Counted from the first letter of the stretch, positions 41,990-53,149 are shown. The stretch: 64,000 bases of DNA from Sthenelais limicola (GCA_942159475.1 OW804096.1:16888906-16952905), one strand, 5' to 3'. Made by a program: numbers and translations. The notes: generated by a model from the sequence alone, not told the origin.

Positions 41990-42935
41990 ACAAACATTTA
42001 TTTAGCCTTTTAAAATTCAAATTCCAAGTTGGCAGCCATAATGTATTTATTTTAAAAATGCTTCTGTTAATAATTGAAAGCTAAGGAAATGAATAGCATA
42101 TATGGACCAAATTTGGTGATTTTATTCCAAACATCCACACCCATCTCAAATCTGGCCTTAAGCTGCCTGACTATAAGTGCTAGTAGTGAATCTAGATTTT
42201 TTAAAAAGAAATTGATAAAAATTAGAGTTTTTCATTGACTGACTGTCAAATTATACCAAATGATAGCTCCTTTTACACTTTACAAGACATTTAATATTGA
42301 CTTAGTTGTCAGATGCAGTGCTTTTGAGTTAGAAGTGGCTGTTTGGGGGTTTATGCCAATTAAACATGTATTTCACAAAAATGATAAATATTTGAAAAAT
42401 CATAGAAAATCACCTAATTATGGTATTGCATCATATGATACAGATTTGAAAAGGTCTTATGTACTTTAATCAATCTAATATACACAAATCTGTATTTCAA
42501 ATAATGAATATGTCAAGGGTGCAAAATGTGAAAAAATGGGTGCAAAGCGCCCCCTGGTGGCATGTAAAATTTTGAAAAAAAAATGGCACCCATGATTTCC
42601 TAAACCCTTGGACCCTGACGGAAATATTTATGCAATAAAATCAATTTCAGCATTGAATTCCCACGGGAGTTAATTTTGCTACATTGCAAACCCTACTATT
42701 TCTTAAAGGGTCAATAAACGGGTTCATGGTCACTTTCAGGACAACAAACAACATGGATAAATTAGCACAACACCTTAATCGTAATTTGTAAGAGACATTT
42801 TCTTCTTTAAGCTTTTAGCTTTGCCAAGAAGTGCTAAATTTGTGAAACTCAATTTCAATTTCACTCATCTTCCACTATTTACTATCTACTTTCTTCATTC
42901 TAACCTAACCTTAAGAAAGAGAATTCTCTCTATAT
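41990..42935. other. Intergenic DNA
   Basis: AT-rich; one GC-rich word cluster near 42540 (AAGCGCCCCCTGGTGGCATG). The 69-codon ORF at 42260-42469 is unrecognised and not called. Confidence 0.45.
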
Positions 42936-42939
42936 ATAT

Positions 42940-43175
42940 GGGTCAGATTGTCGGAAAATGTGCAATTAGCCTTCACCAATGCTCTCAAATAACCCACATT
43001 TAAGACAAAAATGAGCTTCAAAATGCAGTTTAAAATAACAGAATTGATACTTTAAATCAATGCTATACCAAATTTACTCAGATATACCCGGTAATCATCA
43101 TTTTTCAGCCTAAAGTTAAGAAAATATCCGAAATGTGTAGACCTGCCAATTGTACATTTTCTGAAAATCCGACCC
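42940..43175 (-). mobile_element. B element, full length
   Basis: GGGTCAGATTGTCGGAAAAT and TTCTGAAAATCCGACCC. Body of the GCTTCAAAATGCAGTTTAA subfamily, shared with 29572 and 47036. Confidence 0.8.
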
Positions 43176-43362
43176 GTATAGTCAAACACTGAGGGAAGTC
43201 AGTGCCCCTAATGGATACATTTGTCCTAAGTGGGACTCTATTTCTCCTGCACTATAATTCTAGTGATAACATAGCGTGGGTGGCAGGAGGATGTCACGTG
43301 ACTAGAGAAGCACTGACAGACAGGACATGTTACATAAGTACATCTGTGCACTAAGTGCACAT

Positions 43363-43380
43363 GGGTCAGATTGTCAGATG
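43363..43380. repeat. B element end, solo
   Basis: Only GGGTCAGATTGTCAGATG remains, without a body. Probably a truncated copy. Confidence 0.4.
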
Positions 43381-43744
43381 GGTAACTATAGTAATTTTGT
43401 AAATCGGAAATGTACAAAGTTGTCCTGAGAATATTATATTATACAACAGAATGTAACTTCCAGATTCAAAACAAACTCTCAAATAAACAGACAAACATCC
43501 AGAATGAAATAAACATCCAAATCTCTGCCATCCGGGTAACTAAGACCTTTTCCTCATGGTGACGCGACCTCTAAATGACCTTTAAATCCTCGTGTCGCCC
43601 CGGAGATTGCGCTCTGAATATTAGACTCTCATTAAAAATGCAGAAAGTAGTGCGACTTAGGGAGGCTCAGGAATACACGGAGAAGGCTGAGAGGTCTATC
43701 TTTATCACAAACCCTTCCGCTGTCAGTAAGTAGTCCGTAAATAT

Positions 43745-44126
43745 GATGTGTTCCAGGGAAATGAGTCACAAGTTGCAAAAAATAGATTTTGAGATATTAT
43801 CATATTTGAAAAGATGAGATCAAGCCGATTCCAATGATAGTAAACAGTAGGACATCTAAATAAATATGTCTATATTTTAAGTTTGGTATTTTTATTTGTG
43901 AAAAATGGTTTGAAATATCCCTGGCTAAATATGCTGTATAAAATTACCTTAGAAATACATGGATATATTTATCAGACTGTCCTGAAATTTGATACATGTA
44001 TTCAAGCTACAACAAGCGTTAAGCTACCCAAACATGGAAACACTCCCACAAATATATCTTGTGGATAAAAGACTTTGAAAAATATCAATTTTGCGACTTA
44101 TGACTCATTTCCCTGGAACACATCAC
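43745..44126 (+). mobile_element. A element, copy 18
   Basis: GATGTGTTCCAGGGAAATGA to TTTCCCTGGAACACATCAC. The termini carry matching compensated changes (CCAGGGAA / TTCCCTGG), so this copy has its own well-paired ends. No clear 4-bp TSD, the one exception among near-complete copies. Confidence 0.8.
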
Positions 44127-44211
44127 ATTTAATGTGGAATGTAAGCTTTGAATAACTCAATCCCAGGTTGGTGCAGAGACGAAGCTTGGATGGCCCCTGG
44201 GAAATCTATAT

Positions 44212-44446
44212 GGGTCAGATTTTCAGAAAATGTACAATTGGCAGCTGTACAAATTGAGTAAATTCAGATTAATTAGGCTGTAATTTGGTCAATACTAGAT
44301 AAATTCGAGTATATTCGGCATTGCATTGTTTCTAGTAATGTGTTTGGTTAGGTTGAACTGTATTTTGAACTTTATTTCTGTCTGAAATTTGGATTATTTA
44401 AGAGGATTGGTGAAGGTGAATTGTACATTTTCTGAAAATCTGACCC
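44212..44446 (+). mobile_element. B element, full length
   Basis: GGGTCAGATTTTCAGAAAAT and TTCTGAAAATCTGACCC ends, internal TTAGGCTGTAATTTGGTC. Confidence 0.82.
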
Positions 44447-44449
44447 ACA

Positions 44450-45045
44450 TCTGTACAGCACAGTAAGTGCTTAGAGCATGATGGTTGCATGATGGTTGTT
44501 AAGGTCAAGACTTCTAATGCTCCTTATATTAAAGCAGTTGCATTCTAAGTTCAATAATTATAGGGGATTTGCATAGCAGTCATCATGTGAGAAAAAAACA
44601 CCCTAGAATCTACGGTAATGTATTAGAGCAGAGAATGCGAATGTATTAAAGCCTACAGTGCTATATTATACACATAGTGAAAACTTTTAATTTATTTATT
44701 TTTAAAAAATCTTTTTTAAATCATGACCAAAATTGAAATGTGAAATATAAGCATAAGTGTTGTGTCTAGGACCATAAACTTTATCGGATATCTTACTGAG
44801 TAATAAAATGGACTTTGAGACATATCGGTGTAATTCTACTGGTGTTATTTTGCCTTTTATCACCACATGTGTAGAGAGGGTCTATTTTCAATTAAAGCTG
44901 AAAAACCTCATTAACCTTTTAATTCAGCCCACCAAAAAACCGGAACCACTGAGAATATCTTAGTGTAATTTGTATACACTTGAAATTCAACATGTACTCT
45001 ATGTATTAAGATCAGATGATTTATTAATTTACCAACTTTTTAAAA
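44450..45045. other. Intergenic DNA with a D terminus remnant
   Basis: TATAGGGGATTTGCATAGCAG at 44561-44580 is a solo D terminus. The rest holds no gene or repeat that I recognise. Confidence 0.45.
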
Positions 45046-45050
45046 TTGCC

Positions 45051-45089
45051 ATTCTGAAAGCAATTGTACATTTCTAGGCGACCTGACCC
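45051..45089. repeat. B element fragment, end
   Basis: AGCAATTGTACATTTCTAGG, CGACCTGACCC, followed by ATAT. Confidence 0.45.
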
Positions 45090-45261
45090 ATATACAATTG
45101 TATAAGACTTATAAATTAATCTCTTTAAATGATAAAAATATATAAGTAGAACCTACAATGGTCAAATTGATTGATTAAATGTCTTTTGAATTGTGTAACA
45201 TGAGATTATAAGGTTAGCCTAAAAATGTTTCGCAATAAAATTTATTAAAATAAGAAAATCT

Positions 45262-45645
45262 TAAATCTTGATTTTTATAGAATTATGAGAGTTCTGTGTC
45301 AGTGGGAAACCAATAGAAAATAATGTTATGTTCAGCATTGTATCATTAACAGTGATCACATGTAATTGTCCATAGGTAACAGTGATGTCATTGTGTATAT
45401 CCATGTGTTTTACATGTTTTCATGAAACAAGACTTCATCTTTCGTATCATGCATTTGGCTTTTATACATCATTTACCAATTGTATACATCTTTTACTAAA
45501 AATCACAAGCTGTGATATTGGTGAAAAGATCCTTGCAATTTTCGATAAAAATGTTGCTAAATATTTACATGTCAGACCTGAACTGAATCTATCCCAGAAT
45601 GCACTGTAACAGACATGCGCAGTGGCTAATGAAAATCCCCTATTG
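45262..45645 (-). mobile_element. D element, copy 8, missing left terminus
   Basis: GAATTATGAGAGTTCTGTGT, TTATGTTCAGCATTGTA, CATGCATTTGGCTTTTATAC and AACAGACATGCGCAGTGG, ending AAAATCCCCTATTGG. Carries a small internal duplication (CATCATTTACCAATTGTATA / CATCTTTTACTAAAAATC). Confidence 0.72.
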
Positions 45646-45748
45646 GCCATAAATCCATTTCCTAACCTATTAACCACAGTTCTAGTTAACAGCTGCATTC
45701 TCAGGTAACGTCAATCATACTGTTCCTACCCACCTGAAAGTCATTTAT

Positions 45749-45977
45749 GGGTCAGATTTTCAGAAAATGTACAATTGGCAGATCAAAATATTTTGTAAAT
45801 TCTGCTAAATTGGACTGAAAAATCTTCAGGTATATCTGAGTATATTTGGTATTGCCTTGATTCAAACAGTCTGTTAGGTAAGGTTGAACTGTATTTTGAA
45901 CCCGATTTTTGTCTGAAATTTGGGTTATTTGAGAGAATTGGTGAAGGTGAATTGTACATTTTCTGACAATCTGACCC
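45749..45977 (+). mobile_element. B element, full length
   Basis: GGGTCAGATTTTCAGAAAAT and TTCTGACAATCTGACCC ends, internal GGTTGAACTGTATTTTGAAC. Confidence 0.82.
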
Positions 45978-46233
45978 ATATCTGAAACTGTAGGGGATTT
46001 ATACCGGTTCTCTTTCCTGCAGGGCTTCATAAAAGTCCACATCTATATTTTGGTGGGCCGCCGAAATGCTCAGCTGTAATGGTTTCACATATTATCACTC
46101 AGCAGCACTCAATCGCTCGATTTGATATCAACTTCTAATATAAATCTATATGAAAAAGAGAGTGGAAAATTATATTATTTTTATTTATTTTTTCTGTGGT
46201 AAGGTGTCACTTTCATTGAGGAAGTCATGAAGG

Positions 46234-46432
46234 GTATTTTTGTCAGGCGTGTTCTGGGAATCTGAGATCTCCCCAGGTGTCTTTCTGCCCTGTACAGTTC
46301 TGTCAGCTCTATCTGCAGGACTTTATAATTATGTGGTTTGTGAAGGTATCTGGAGTGAAAATGTGATTTTGAAGCCCTTTTTAATCAGGATATCCACACT
46401 CTATTTATAGCCTGGGAAAACCCCTGTTGGTA
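46234..46432. repeat. E repeat, copy 2
   Basis: GTCAGGCGTGTTCTGGGAAT, ATCTCCCCAGGTGTCTTTCT, GGTTTGTGAAGGTATCTGGA and TTTATAGCCTGGGAAAACCC; same orientation as copy 1. Confidence 0.7.
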
Positions 46433-47035
46433 ACTAGAAGAGATTTTGGTCATGCTTCTATGTCACACCATTCAAGGCAACGTGGGATTCCCTAGCAGGA
46501 GATTGAGAGTGAAGAAGAGGGTAGGGGAATTGGAGAGGGGAGAGGAGGGGTAAAAGGTATGAGAGACAGAAGAGGGGGAGTGAAAAGAGGGAGAGGGGGA
46601 TGTGTGGGAGAGAAGGGGACCGTCCAGAGGACGGGTACTTAACTAGTCATGTATAAAAGATAAGAAATTGTACTCGTTACCACCCACGATCTCTGCTAGC
46701 AATGAATACCTCCAGAGACTAATTGCTCAATAAATCCTTACTTCATATTTCCTTAGCGATCTTCCCTAGAGTAGGACTTAAACAAGGACAAATAGATTAG
46801 CAAGAAAGAAAGTCTTTTTCTGAGCAACAAAAGGAAGGTGAGGGACACTGAGGGATACTATAATTACTCCCACCCATATTAATCTATCATAGAGATTACA
46901 TCCTTCTCCACTATAATAACAACAAATTTACTTTTTATCTTTGGACAAAACCTCGGGAATGATGTCCATTAAACTCCTCAAACAGTTCAACAATTTCCGG
47001 GGGTGTCATTAACAGGAAATTGATCAGAACCATAT
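46433..47035. other. Intergenic DNA with purine-rich tract
   Basis: A G/A-rich low-complexity tract spans 46505-46625 (GGGGAGAGGAGGGG words). Nothing else recognised. Confidence 0.5.
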
Positions 47036-47270
47036 GGGTCAGATTGTCAGAAAATATACAATTCGCCTTCACCAATCCTCTCTAATAACCCACATTTAAG
47101 ACGAAAATGAGCTTCAAAATGCTGTTCAACATAACAGAACTGATACTTTAAATCAATGCGATACTAAATTTACTCAGATATACCCGGTATTCATCATTTT
47201 TCAGCCCAATTTAGGATAATTTCCTAAATATGTAGAGCTGCCAATTGTACATTTTCTGAAAATCTGACCC
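47036..47270 (-). mobile_element. B element, full length
   Basis: GGGTCAGATTGTCAGAAAAT and TTCTGAAAATCTGACCC between ATAT repeats. Confidence 0.82.
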
Positions 47271-47286
47271 ATATAATGAAGTGGAA

Positions 47287-47361
47287 GACTCGGGGTGTGG
47301 GGGTGTGTGAGTGTGTGTGGGTGGGGTGTGGGTGGGTGTGGGTGGGGGGTGGGTAGGGGGG
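47287..47361 (+). repeat. GT/G-rich simple repeat
   Basis: GGTGTGGGGGTGTGTGAG and GGGTGGGTGTGGGTGGGGGG words over about 75 bp. The G-runs could support quadruplex structure. Confidence 0.8.
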
Positions 47362-47390
47362 ATCAACACTACTAAACTGGTTCTGGGTTT

Positions 47391-47650
47391 TTTTTTTAAA
47401 GATTTTATTTAGGCTGGGTAATCATTTCTCAGAGGGTTTCCGGGTTGATTCTAACATCCCCAGCACAAAAGTAGAAAGATATGAAGAAAAGTATATATGG
47501 ACAAAGTTACTAACACAGCCCAGTATTAATACAGAAAAAAAAACAAAAAAAACAAAAAAAGTTAATAATACAAATGGAAAACACTCGAACCAATAATGCA
47601 CAATGTGGACATTATGAGTCCTCCCACCACTCAGTTTTCCCCTGTTTCTC
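47391..47650 (-). mobile_element. Probable retroelement 3' end, poly(A) tailed
   Basis: Minus strand ends CCTAAATAAAATCTTTAAAAAAAA: AATAAA about 8 bp before a 9-10 A run. The 76-codon minus ORF upstream (47422-47652) is hydrophobic and unrecognised, and no zinc-binding RT motif is visible. No TSD found by eye. Confidence 0.4.
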
Positions 47651-47654
47651 ACAA

Positions 47655-48435
47655 TTTGAGAACACTTTCAGATGAAATAGATATGCTGTATCCCGTTTCC
47701 AATTAAGTTCTAGAGGTGTCTAATTAATCTTCCAGCAAAAATGGAGTTTATCAACTTTCTTCCCAGACAATTAAAAGTTTTGTGGCTCGAGTTTCATAAT
47801 TCAATCCGGCATCTGAATTAATCATTAATTATTAATTATCAATTTATTTAGTTAATTTGATAACAAAAAAAACTTAAGATTTCTTAATGTTTCCTTCTTT
47901 TTTCAACACTATTCTGAAATAATTTTACTACAATCTCCAAGGGTTTTGTCCGGTCATTTTTCTAAAGCGAATTAAAGGATTTCAATGGGTCACCAAAATA
48001 TAAGTGCAAACTTTTGCCTCAGTAGCAAAACGTATTTTCAGGAAAGTAAATAGATTTGTTGTTATTGTAACAGCTGGGATCGCAGCTTTAACTGTAAATA
48101 TCAGATGAGATATGAATGTAAATGATTTTTGCTCTGTCAGCAATAAGGATTTTGAATTTAAGTTTGAACATATATATATTTCTCAATTCTAAGCAAGGAA
48201 TCTTTTTTGTAGGAATTTTTCCCTCCCTACATTCATTCCTACATAAAATTCCCAGCTCGTACGAATATTCCTCGCTGTACAGGTGTGGGTCATTTACCAT
48301 CTACCTTGAAGACTGTTGTTTGAGGTAGGCAGGGGATATTGAGTGGTTCAAGGAGGGGAATTCTGTAGTAAATTCCTACCTTATTACCTGTGCTTGGTGG
48401 GAAGGAAAAGTCGTAGGAAAATTCCCAGAAAAACA
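47655..48435. other. Intergenic DNA
   Basis: AT-rich. ATTAATTATTAATTATCAAT near 47825 is simple sequence. No gene supported. Confidence 0.45.
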
Positions 48436-48440
48436 TAATT

Positions 48441-48592
48441 GTGATGTGTTTCATGAAAATGAGTCATAAGTCGCAAGAAATACATTTTGAGATACCATTA
48501 TATTTGGAAAGAGGACATCAAGCAGATTCTAATGATAGTAAACAGTCTAATAATCTAATAAGTATTTCTAGATATTAAGTTTGATATTTTCT
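48441..48592 (+). mobile_element. A element, copy 19, fused to a B fragment
   Basis: GTGATGTGTTTCATGAAAAT to TTAAGTTTGATATTTTC, then abruptly B sequence. A deletion joining two neighbouring elements is the simplest reading. Confidence 0.7.
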
Positions 48593-48734
48593 ACCAAACA
48601 GATTGCTAGAATCAATGCAATGCCGAATATACTCGAATTTACCTAGTATTGACCAAATTACAGCCTAATTTAGCAGAATTTACTAAATGTGTACAGCTGC
48701 CAATTTCACATTTTCCTAAAACAGTACCTTACCC
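48593..48734 (-). repeat. B element fragment, right part
   Basis: TACCAAACAGATTGCTAGAA, GCAATGCCGAATATACTCGA and GTACAGCTGCCAATTTCACA; decayed end CAGTACCTTACCC. Confidence 0.7.
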
Positions 48735-48867
48735 ATATTCAATATCAATTAATTTCAAAAGTTTACCGAAACTACTGATAACCTTAGCAGCAAAATTATA
48801 TTGAAATTAGATTATTACACTGCTGTGACTATCTGTTAAACCAAAATAATGGGGCGTTGACATAATT

Positions 48868-48945
48868 TTTGTGATAAAAATGTCGTTAAATATGTGTATG
48901 TCAGACCTAAACTGAAACATGCAAAGTGATACACGCATATCCCCT
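48868..48945 (-). repeat. D element fragment
   Basis: GTGATAAAAATGTCGTTAAA, TGTATGTCAGACCTAAACTG and GCATATCCCCTAAA. Confidence 0.5.
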
Positions 48946-48949
48946 AAAT

Positions 48950-49600
48950 TAGGGTAAGTATTTTTCATGTGTGATGTTTTCCAAACTTTATGGTTTGAGT
49001 AATGGTAACAAAAGATAAACATGAATTATTGTTCTCTATCAAATCGTGATATTGGTTGTGAGAATTCTGGAAGGTTCTATTCCAACAAAGTCCAACCATT
49101 GGTTGGGCCCTTCCCGGCCCATTGAAAATCACCTGAAATTCCCACATACCATGAATCTCTTTATGTTGGGAAATTGTGCCTCATGATTTTTGTTTTTTGT
49201 TTTTAATTTCATTTCAGGCGAATAAACATATTCAAACATTGTTATAAAAAGACACAATATCCCCCTGGAAAGTTTTCATGCGGTGCCCATTCCACATACT
49301 AACTATTAATATCAAGACTACAAAGACTTCATTCCGTCTCCATTCTACTTCAAACAAAATGTAAAAGTACTACTCATAGAACCAGTTACGGACTAAAATT
49401 AAATAACAATAATTACTAATAAAACTTGAGTCATATTAAGGCAAGTTTTTCTTGAGGACGTAATAAATTCTCTTTACCAACCAGTCTTTACAGGTTCATT
49501 ACTTATCCTTGTGGTCTAATTCATTCATACAAAGTTTTTCCCTTCAACCTTAATTGTTCAAAATTTCAGAGTCAAGTATATTAGGGGCACGATCCAGTCA
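48950..49600. other. Intergenic DNA
   Basis: No gene or family copy recognised. Confidence 0.45.
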
Positions 49601-49603
49601 ATT

Positions 49604-50238
49604 TTAAAGCTGCAGTCTCACGTAAATCGGTCAAAAACTGAACATTTTCTACTTTTTGTTCGATCCTTTCCAAGCCATCTAAAGGTAATTTTACCAAACT
49701 TTTGAAAGAATTTGTTCAGTTGTTATTGGTACAGGACTGTTAAAACCGCCTCGTTTTGTATTTGGAGGACTCGCCCGAATACCTTCCTAAGGTGACTTTA
49801 TTTGTTATCGCTCTCCGGCGGCATTTTTCTCTCAGTGATTACACTTAAAATTCTTGTATAAACATATCACAGCAGCAGAATATTGATAAATCCAGTCTTA
49901 TAAGTCATAATATGAGTAACTCTTGTATAAACATATCACAGCAGCAGAATATTGATAGATCCAGTCCTATAAGTCATAATATGAGTAACTTGTATAAACA
50001 TATAACAGCAGCAGAATATTGATAAATCCAGTCCTATAAGTCATAATATGAGTAACTCTTGTATAAACATATAACAGCAGCAGAATATTGATAAATCCAG
50101 TCCTATAAGTCATAATATGAGTAACTCTTGTATAAACATATCACAGCAGCAGAATATTAATGAATTCAGTCCTATGAGTCAGTCATATTATGAGAAAATT
50201 TGATAAGATTTGTTTGTCATAATAGCTGAGAATGTACC
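49604..50238 (-). mobile_element. C element, copy 3, five units
   Basis: The most complete C copy. Ends TTTTAAAGCTGCAGTCTCA and GCTGAGAATGTACCTTTAAA are inverted repeats. Five tandem ~69-bp units (49848-50185; CAGCAGCAGAATATTGATA, TGAGTAACTCTTGTATAAAC) lie inside. The other half holds TCGCTCTCCGGCGGCATTTT and AAACTTTTGAAAGAATTTG. Abuts M copy 2. Confidence 0.75.
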
Positions 50239-50540
50239 TTTAAAATTGATGTCAAGAATCTTTCCCCCACGCACCTCAGCTGTTGAACCCGATCCCATCA
50301 GTCTGAGCACCTCACCAGTTATTATTAGAACAGAATCGTGAGGAGAAATATGAACATCTCCATTGTACAACCTTCCATATAACAGAATTAATTAACATGC
50401 CTGGATACACAGACCTTTTACCAAATGTCCTTTGGCCTGGTGTACTATATCAGAAAATGGAAATCCTTTAACACTCTCTTTTGGCCAAAGAGTGTGTCAT
50501 TACCAAACGGCATGACGTCAACACATCATTTCAGTGAACC
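50238..50540 (-). repeat. M repeat, copy 2
   Basis: Matches 18310-18612. The 80-bp identical core (50295-50374) gives YNGDVHISPHDSVLII, TGEVLRLM on the minus strand. Here the frame stays open through GSGSTAEVRGGKILDI and on into the C element, a 60-codon ORF at 50188-50370. Could be a duplicated exon or the coding edge of an unknown element. No matching donor site is obvious. Confidence 0.65.
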
Positions 50541-50553
50541 ATTGAAACCATAT

Positions 50554-50672
50554 GTGATGGGTTACAGGAAAATCACATCCGAAAAAAAATCAGATTTTGT
50601 GATACCATCATATTTGAAAGGATGAAATGAAGCAGATTCTAATGATAAGTATTTCTGTATATTAGGTTTGAT
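50554..50672 (+). mobile_element. A element, copy 20, left part
   Basis: GTGATGGGTTACAGGAAAAT to TATTAGGTTTGATAT, with several deletions. Joined directly to a D fragment. Confidence 0.6.
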
Positions 50673-50674
50673 AT

Positions 50675-50952
50675 CATGGGATGACATACAAATGTTTGGC
50701 AATATTTTTATCGAAAATGTTTTCACCAATATCATAGATTGTGTAAATGATCTATAAAAACCAAATGCATGATGGGAAAGATGGGGACTTGTGTCATGGA
50801 AACATGAATTACATATGGATTTGGACATTAGATCACCCCAAACTATTCCATGCTGAACATGGCATGTTTTCTATACATTTTATACTGTATCATAAGTCCC
50901 ATAATTCCATGCGAATCAAGATTTAAAATGGCGGCTTTGCAAATCCCCTATT
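50675..50952 (+). mobile_element. D element, copy 9, partial
   Basis: GACATACAAATGTTTGGCAA, CCAAATGCATGATGGGAAAG and AAAATGGCGGC (50925-50935), ending GCAAATCCCCTATTGG. The left terminus is replaced by A copy 20. Confidence 0.75.
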
Positions 50953-51257
50953 GGAGGAGCTGTGTAGGACCACGTGACCGCCATACTCCTCCAGGGTCAA
51001 GGTCACAGGGACAGTTGTAATAAGCACTAATCCACCGCTCCACTAATTAAACCTCATTACACTAAAAAAAATGCTCCCCAGTAAACAAGCATACATCTGT
51101 ACCAAGGAATGCTCCCAGTCAGCTTTCACTAATTACCTAATGAGCTGCCTCTTTACATTAGTCAGTTAGTAATTGCCTGTGCCATTGACTTGAATGGGAG
51201 AATATGGGCCAGGTAATTTAGAAACCCTTTCACCAAATTCTGAAATACCACACATTT

Positions 51258-51663
51258 GTGATGTGTTTCAAGAAAATGAGTCATAAGTCGCAAAATTGAT
51301 ATTTTTCAAAGTGATTTTTTCACAAGATCACATTATTGGAATGTTCTGATCTTGGGGGAATCCATTACTTATACCTATATGAATCGATGTATCAAATTTC
51401 AGGACAATCTATGTAATATATCCTTTAGTTTTAAAGGCCCTCATATGGGCTACATTTAGTTATTTTACTGTTTATTCACACCCAGAAATATTGGAAACTT
51501 TTTTTTCAAAAACGAAAATATCAAACTTAAAATCTAGTGATACTTATGACATTATTAGACTGTTTACTATCATTGGAATCAGCTTGATCTCATCTTTTCA
51601 AATATAATAGTAGCTCAAAATGTCATTTTGCGACTTATGACTCATTTTCCTGAAACACATCAC
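51258..51663 (-). mobile_element. A element, copy 21, TSD ATTT
   Basis: Full-length: GTGATGTGTTTCAAG and TTCCTGAAACACATCAC with ATTT at 51254-51257 and 51664-51667. Confidence 0.85.
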
Positions 51664-51669
51664 ATTTTG

Positions 51670-52405
51670 CCACGTAAAGAGGGAATGGATTCTTGTCTGA
51701 GTAAAAAATCATGCTCAGGATTAAAAAGCTGCTATTTGGTCATATTCTAGTGATAAAAAATATCAATATTAAATAAGAAGATCATAGTTATTTGACGGAA
51801 TTCTGACTAGAGTACAGAGACTAATCATCACATTTTTATGGCAACACCTTTTATGATACTACCTAAATACTAGTTTCAATCTTGCCAAATTCTCAGACTG
51901 AAGTGACCATGAATATTGACCATTTATGGTCTGCACTACAGCCATTTCGTGAGAATGAGTCATATATCTTTTTGTGGAGGAGTAACACCGAATCATATCA
52001 TTACTTTATATTTCTAACCATGCCTAGATCACGTCACCAGTGGACTTTCACACCTGGAAGGGTGAAACAGCAACCATGGCTGGGTATGAACTCACAACGT
52101 GACTTTCACTGTCTCAACCCAGTCACACCCCCAAATTATATATATATTATTTGTTAGTTTACTTGTTTCATCTCCTGTCAGGTGGGAGGACTTCATGCCC
52201 CACTGGATTCAAACTGATTTACAAAACATAACGACAAAGTCCACCATTAAGTCAATGCCGTAAAAAAAGGATTGCATTTTTAAAGCAAATGGGAAAGCTA
52301 AAAGAAAAATAAGATTATGATAGGACTAAGTAGGTTTGATTTAGTTGACATTTTCAAGGCTATATTTCGTTCTATAAAAATGTAGTTGTCTAAAAATAGC
52401 TCTGT
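51670..52405. other. Intergenic DNA
   Basis: The ORF at 51882-52157 (91 codons) is unrecognised. ATGAACTCACAACGTGACTT near 52086 faintly resembles a tRNA B-box region, insufficient for a SINE call. Confidence 0.4.
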
Positions 52406-52409
52406 TGAT

Positions 52410-52443
52410 ATGCTTCGCGGAGCTTTGGCTTTCCGCGAAGCAT
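52410..52443. repeat. Perfect 12-bp hairpin, CpG-rich
   Basis: ATGCTTCGCGGA (52410-52421) pairs fully with TCCGCGAAGCAT (52432-52443) across a 10-nt loop (GCTTTGGCTT). It resembles the loop regions of the nearby K hairpins and may be the core of a decayed one. Confidence 0.8.
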
Positions 52444-52618
52444 GTAAACAAATCCCCGTGATCGGTAATCCACCCTTGATTCAGGTACTATGATTATAGA
52501 AATAGATAATAAAAACCATACCTTTACATGGAGCATTAAATCCTTAAAATTTTAATTAAATTTTTTCTGTGATATCTGATGACATATGATCAAATTTTAT
52601 GCACATATAATGAATATA

Positions 52619-52753
52619 GAATGGAACTCGCCGGCAATAATCGAAAATTCATTGGACTTGATTTGTCCACATAAGCACTCTGCCTACGGCATCGTGCTTA
52701 TGTGGACGAATCTCGTCCAATAAATTTTCGATTATTACAGGCTTGTCCCATTC
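52619..52753. mobile_element. K hairpin element 1
   Basis: A 135-bp foldback. Ends GAATGG and CCATTC; ~60-bp arms about 85% complementary (CAATAATCGAAAATTCATTG against the inverted right arm; inner TCCACATAAGCAC/GTGCTTATGTGGA perfect). The ~15-nt loop contains GCCTACGGC, itself a mini-hairpin. Left flank AATGAATATA is shared with K element 3. Confidence 0.85.
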
Positions 52754-52884
52754 TCTCTATATATGGTGTTATTTTAGTAAGATGGGTCATAACAATATGC
52801 TGCTAGCTAGGCATGTTATTATAATTATAAATAATATATAATGACTTCATACAGTATTTTGAGGTCGATACACCTAAAATTGAA

Positions 52885-53092
52885 GCAAATGTCAAGTAGC
52901 TAAATATACTCCATATGAAGGCAAACAAAACGCAAGGATATATTTAATACAATGTCCTGAACTTTGATACATAGATTGATATGTCTAAAAGTGCTAAACC
53001 TTCTACAAATCTGAACATTTTATACTGAAATCTTGTGAAAAGCAACACTTTGAAAAATATGATTTTCTTGCAACTTGTGACTCACTTTCTTT
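52885..53092 (+). mobile_element. A element, copy 22, right part
   Basis: AGTAGCTAAATATACTCCAT, AATACAATGTCCTGAACTTT and CACTTTGAAAAATATG, with decayed terminus CAACTTGTGACTCACTTTC. Confidence 0.65.
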
Positions 53093-53097
53093 TAGCA

Positions 53098-53149
53098 GAT
53101 TAGCAATTTAGCAGAATTTTCCAATTATACATTATTGACCCTTTGACCC
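53098..53149 (-). repeat. B element fragment, right end
   Basis: GATTAGCAATTTAGCAGAAT, CCAATTATACATTATTGACC, CTTTGACCC. Confidence 0.45.

Noticed and set aside
52015..52140. Possible tRNA-derived SINE (B-box-like ATGAACTCAC on the inverse strand)
   Set aside because: The B box is poor, the A box is not convincing, and no second copy or poly(A)/simple tail is visible.
51882..52157. 91-codon ORF
   Set aside because: No domain recognised, and the 3' end runs into a TATATA tract. Insufficient support.
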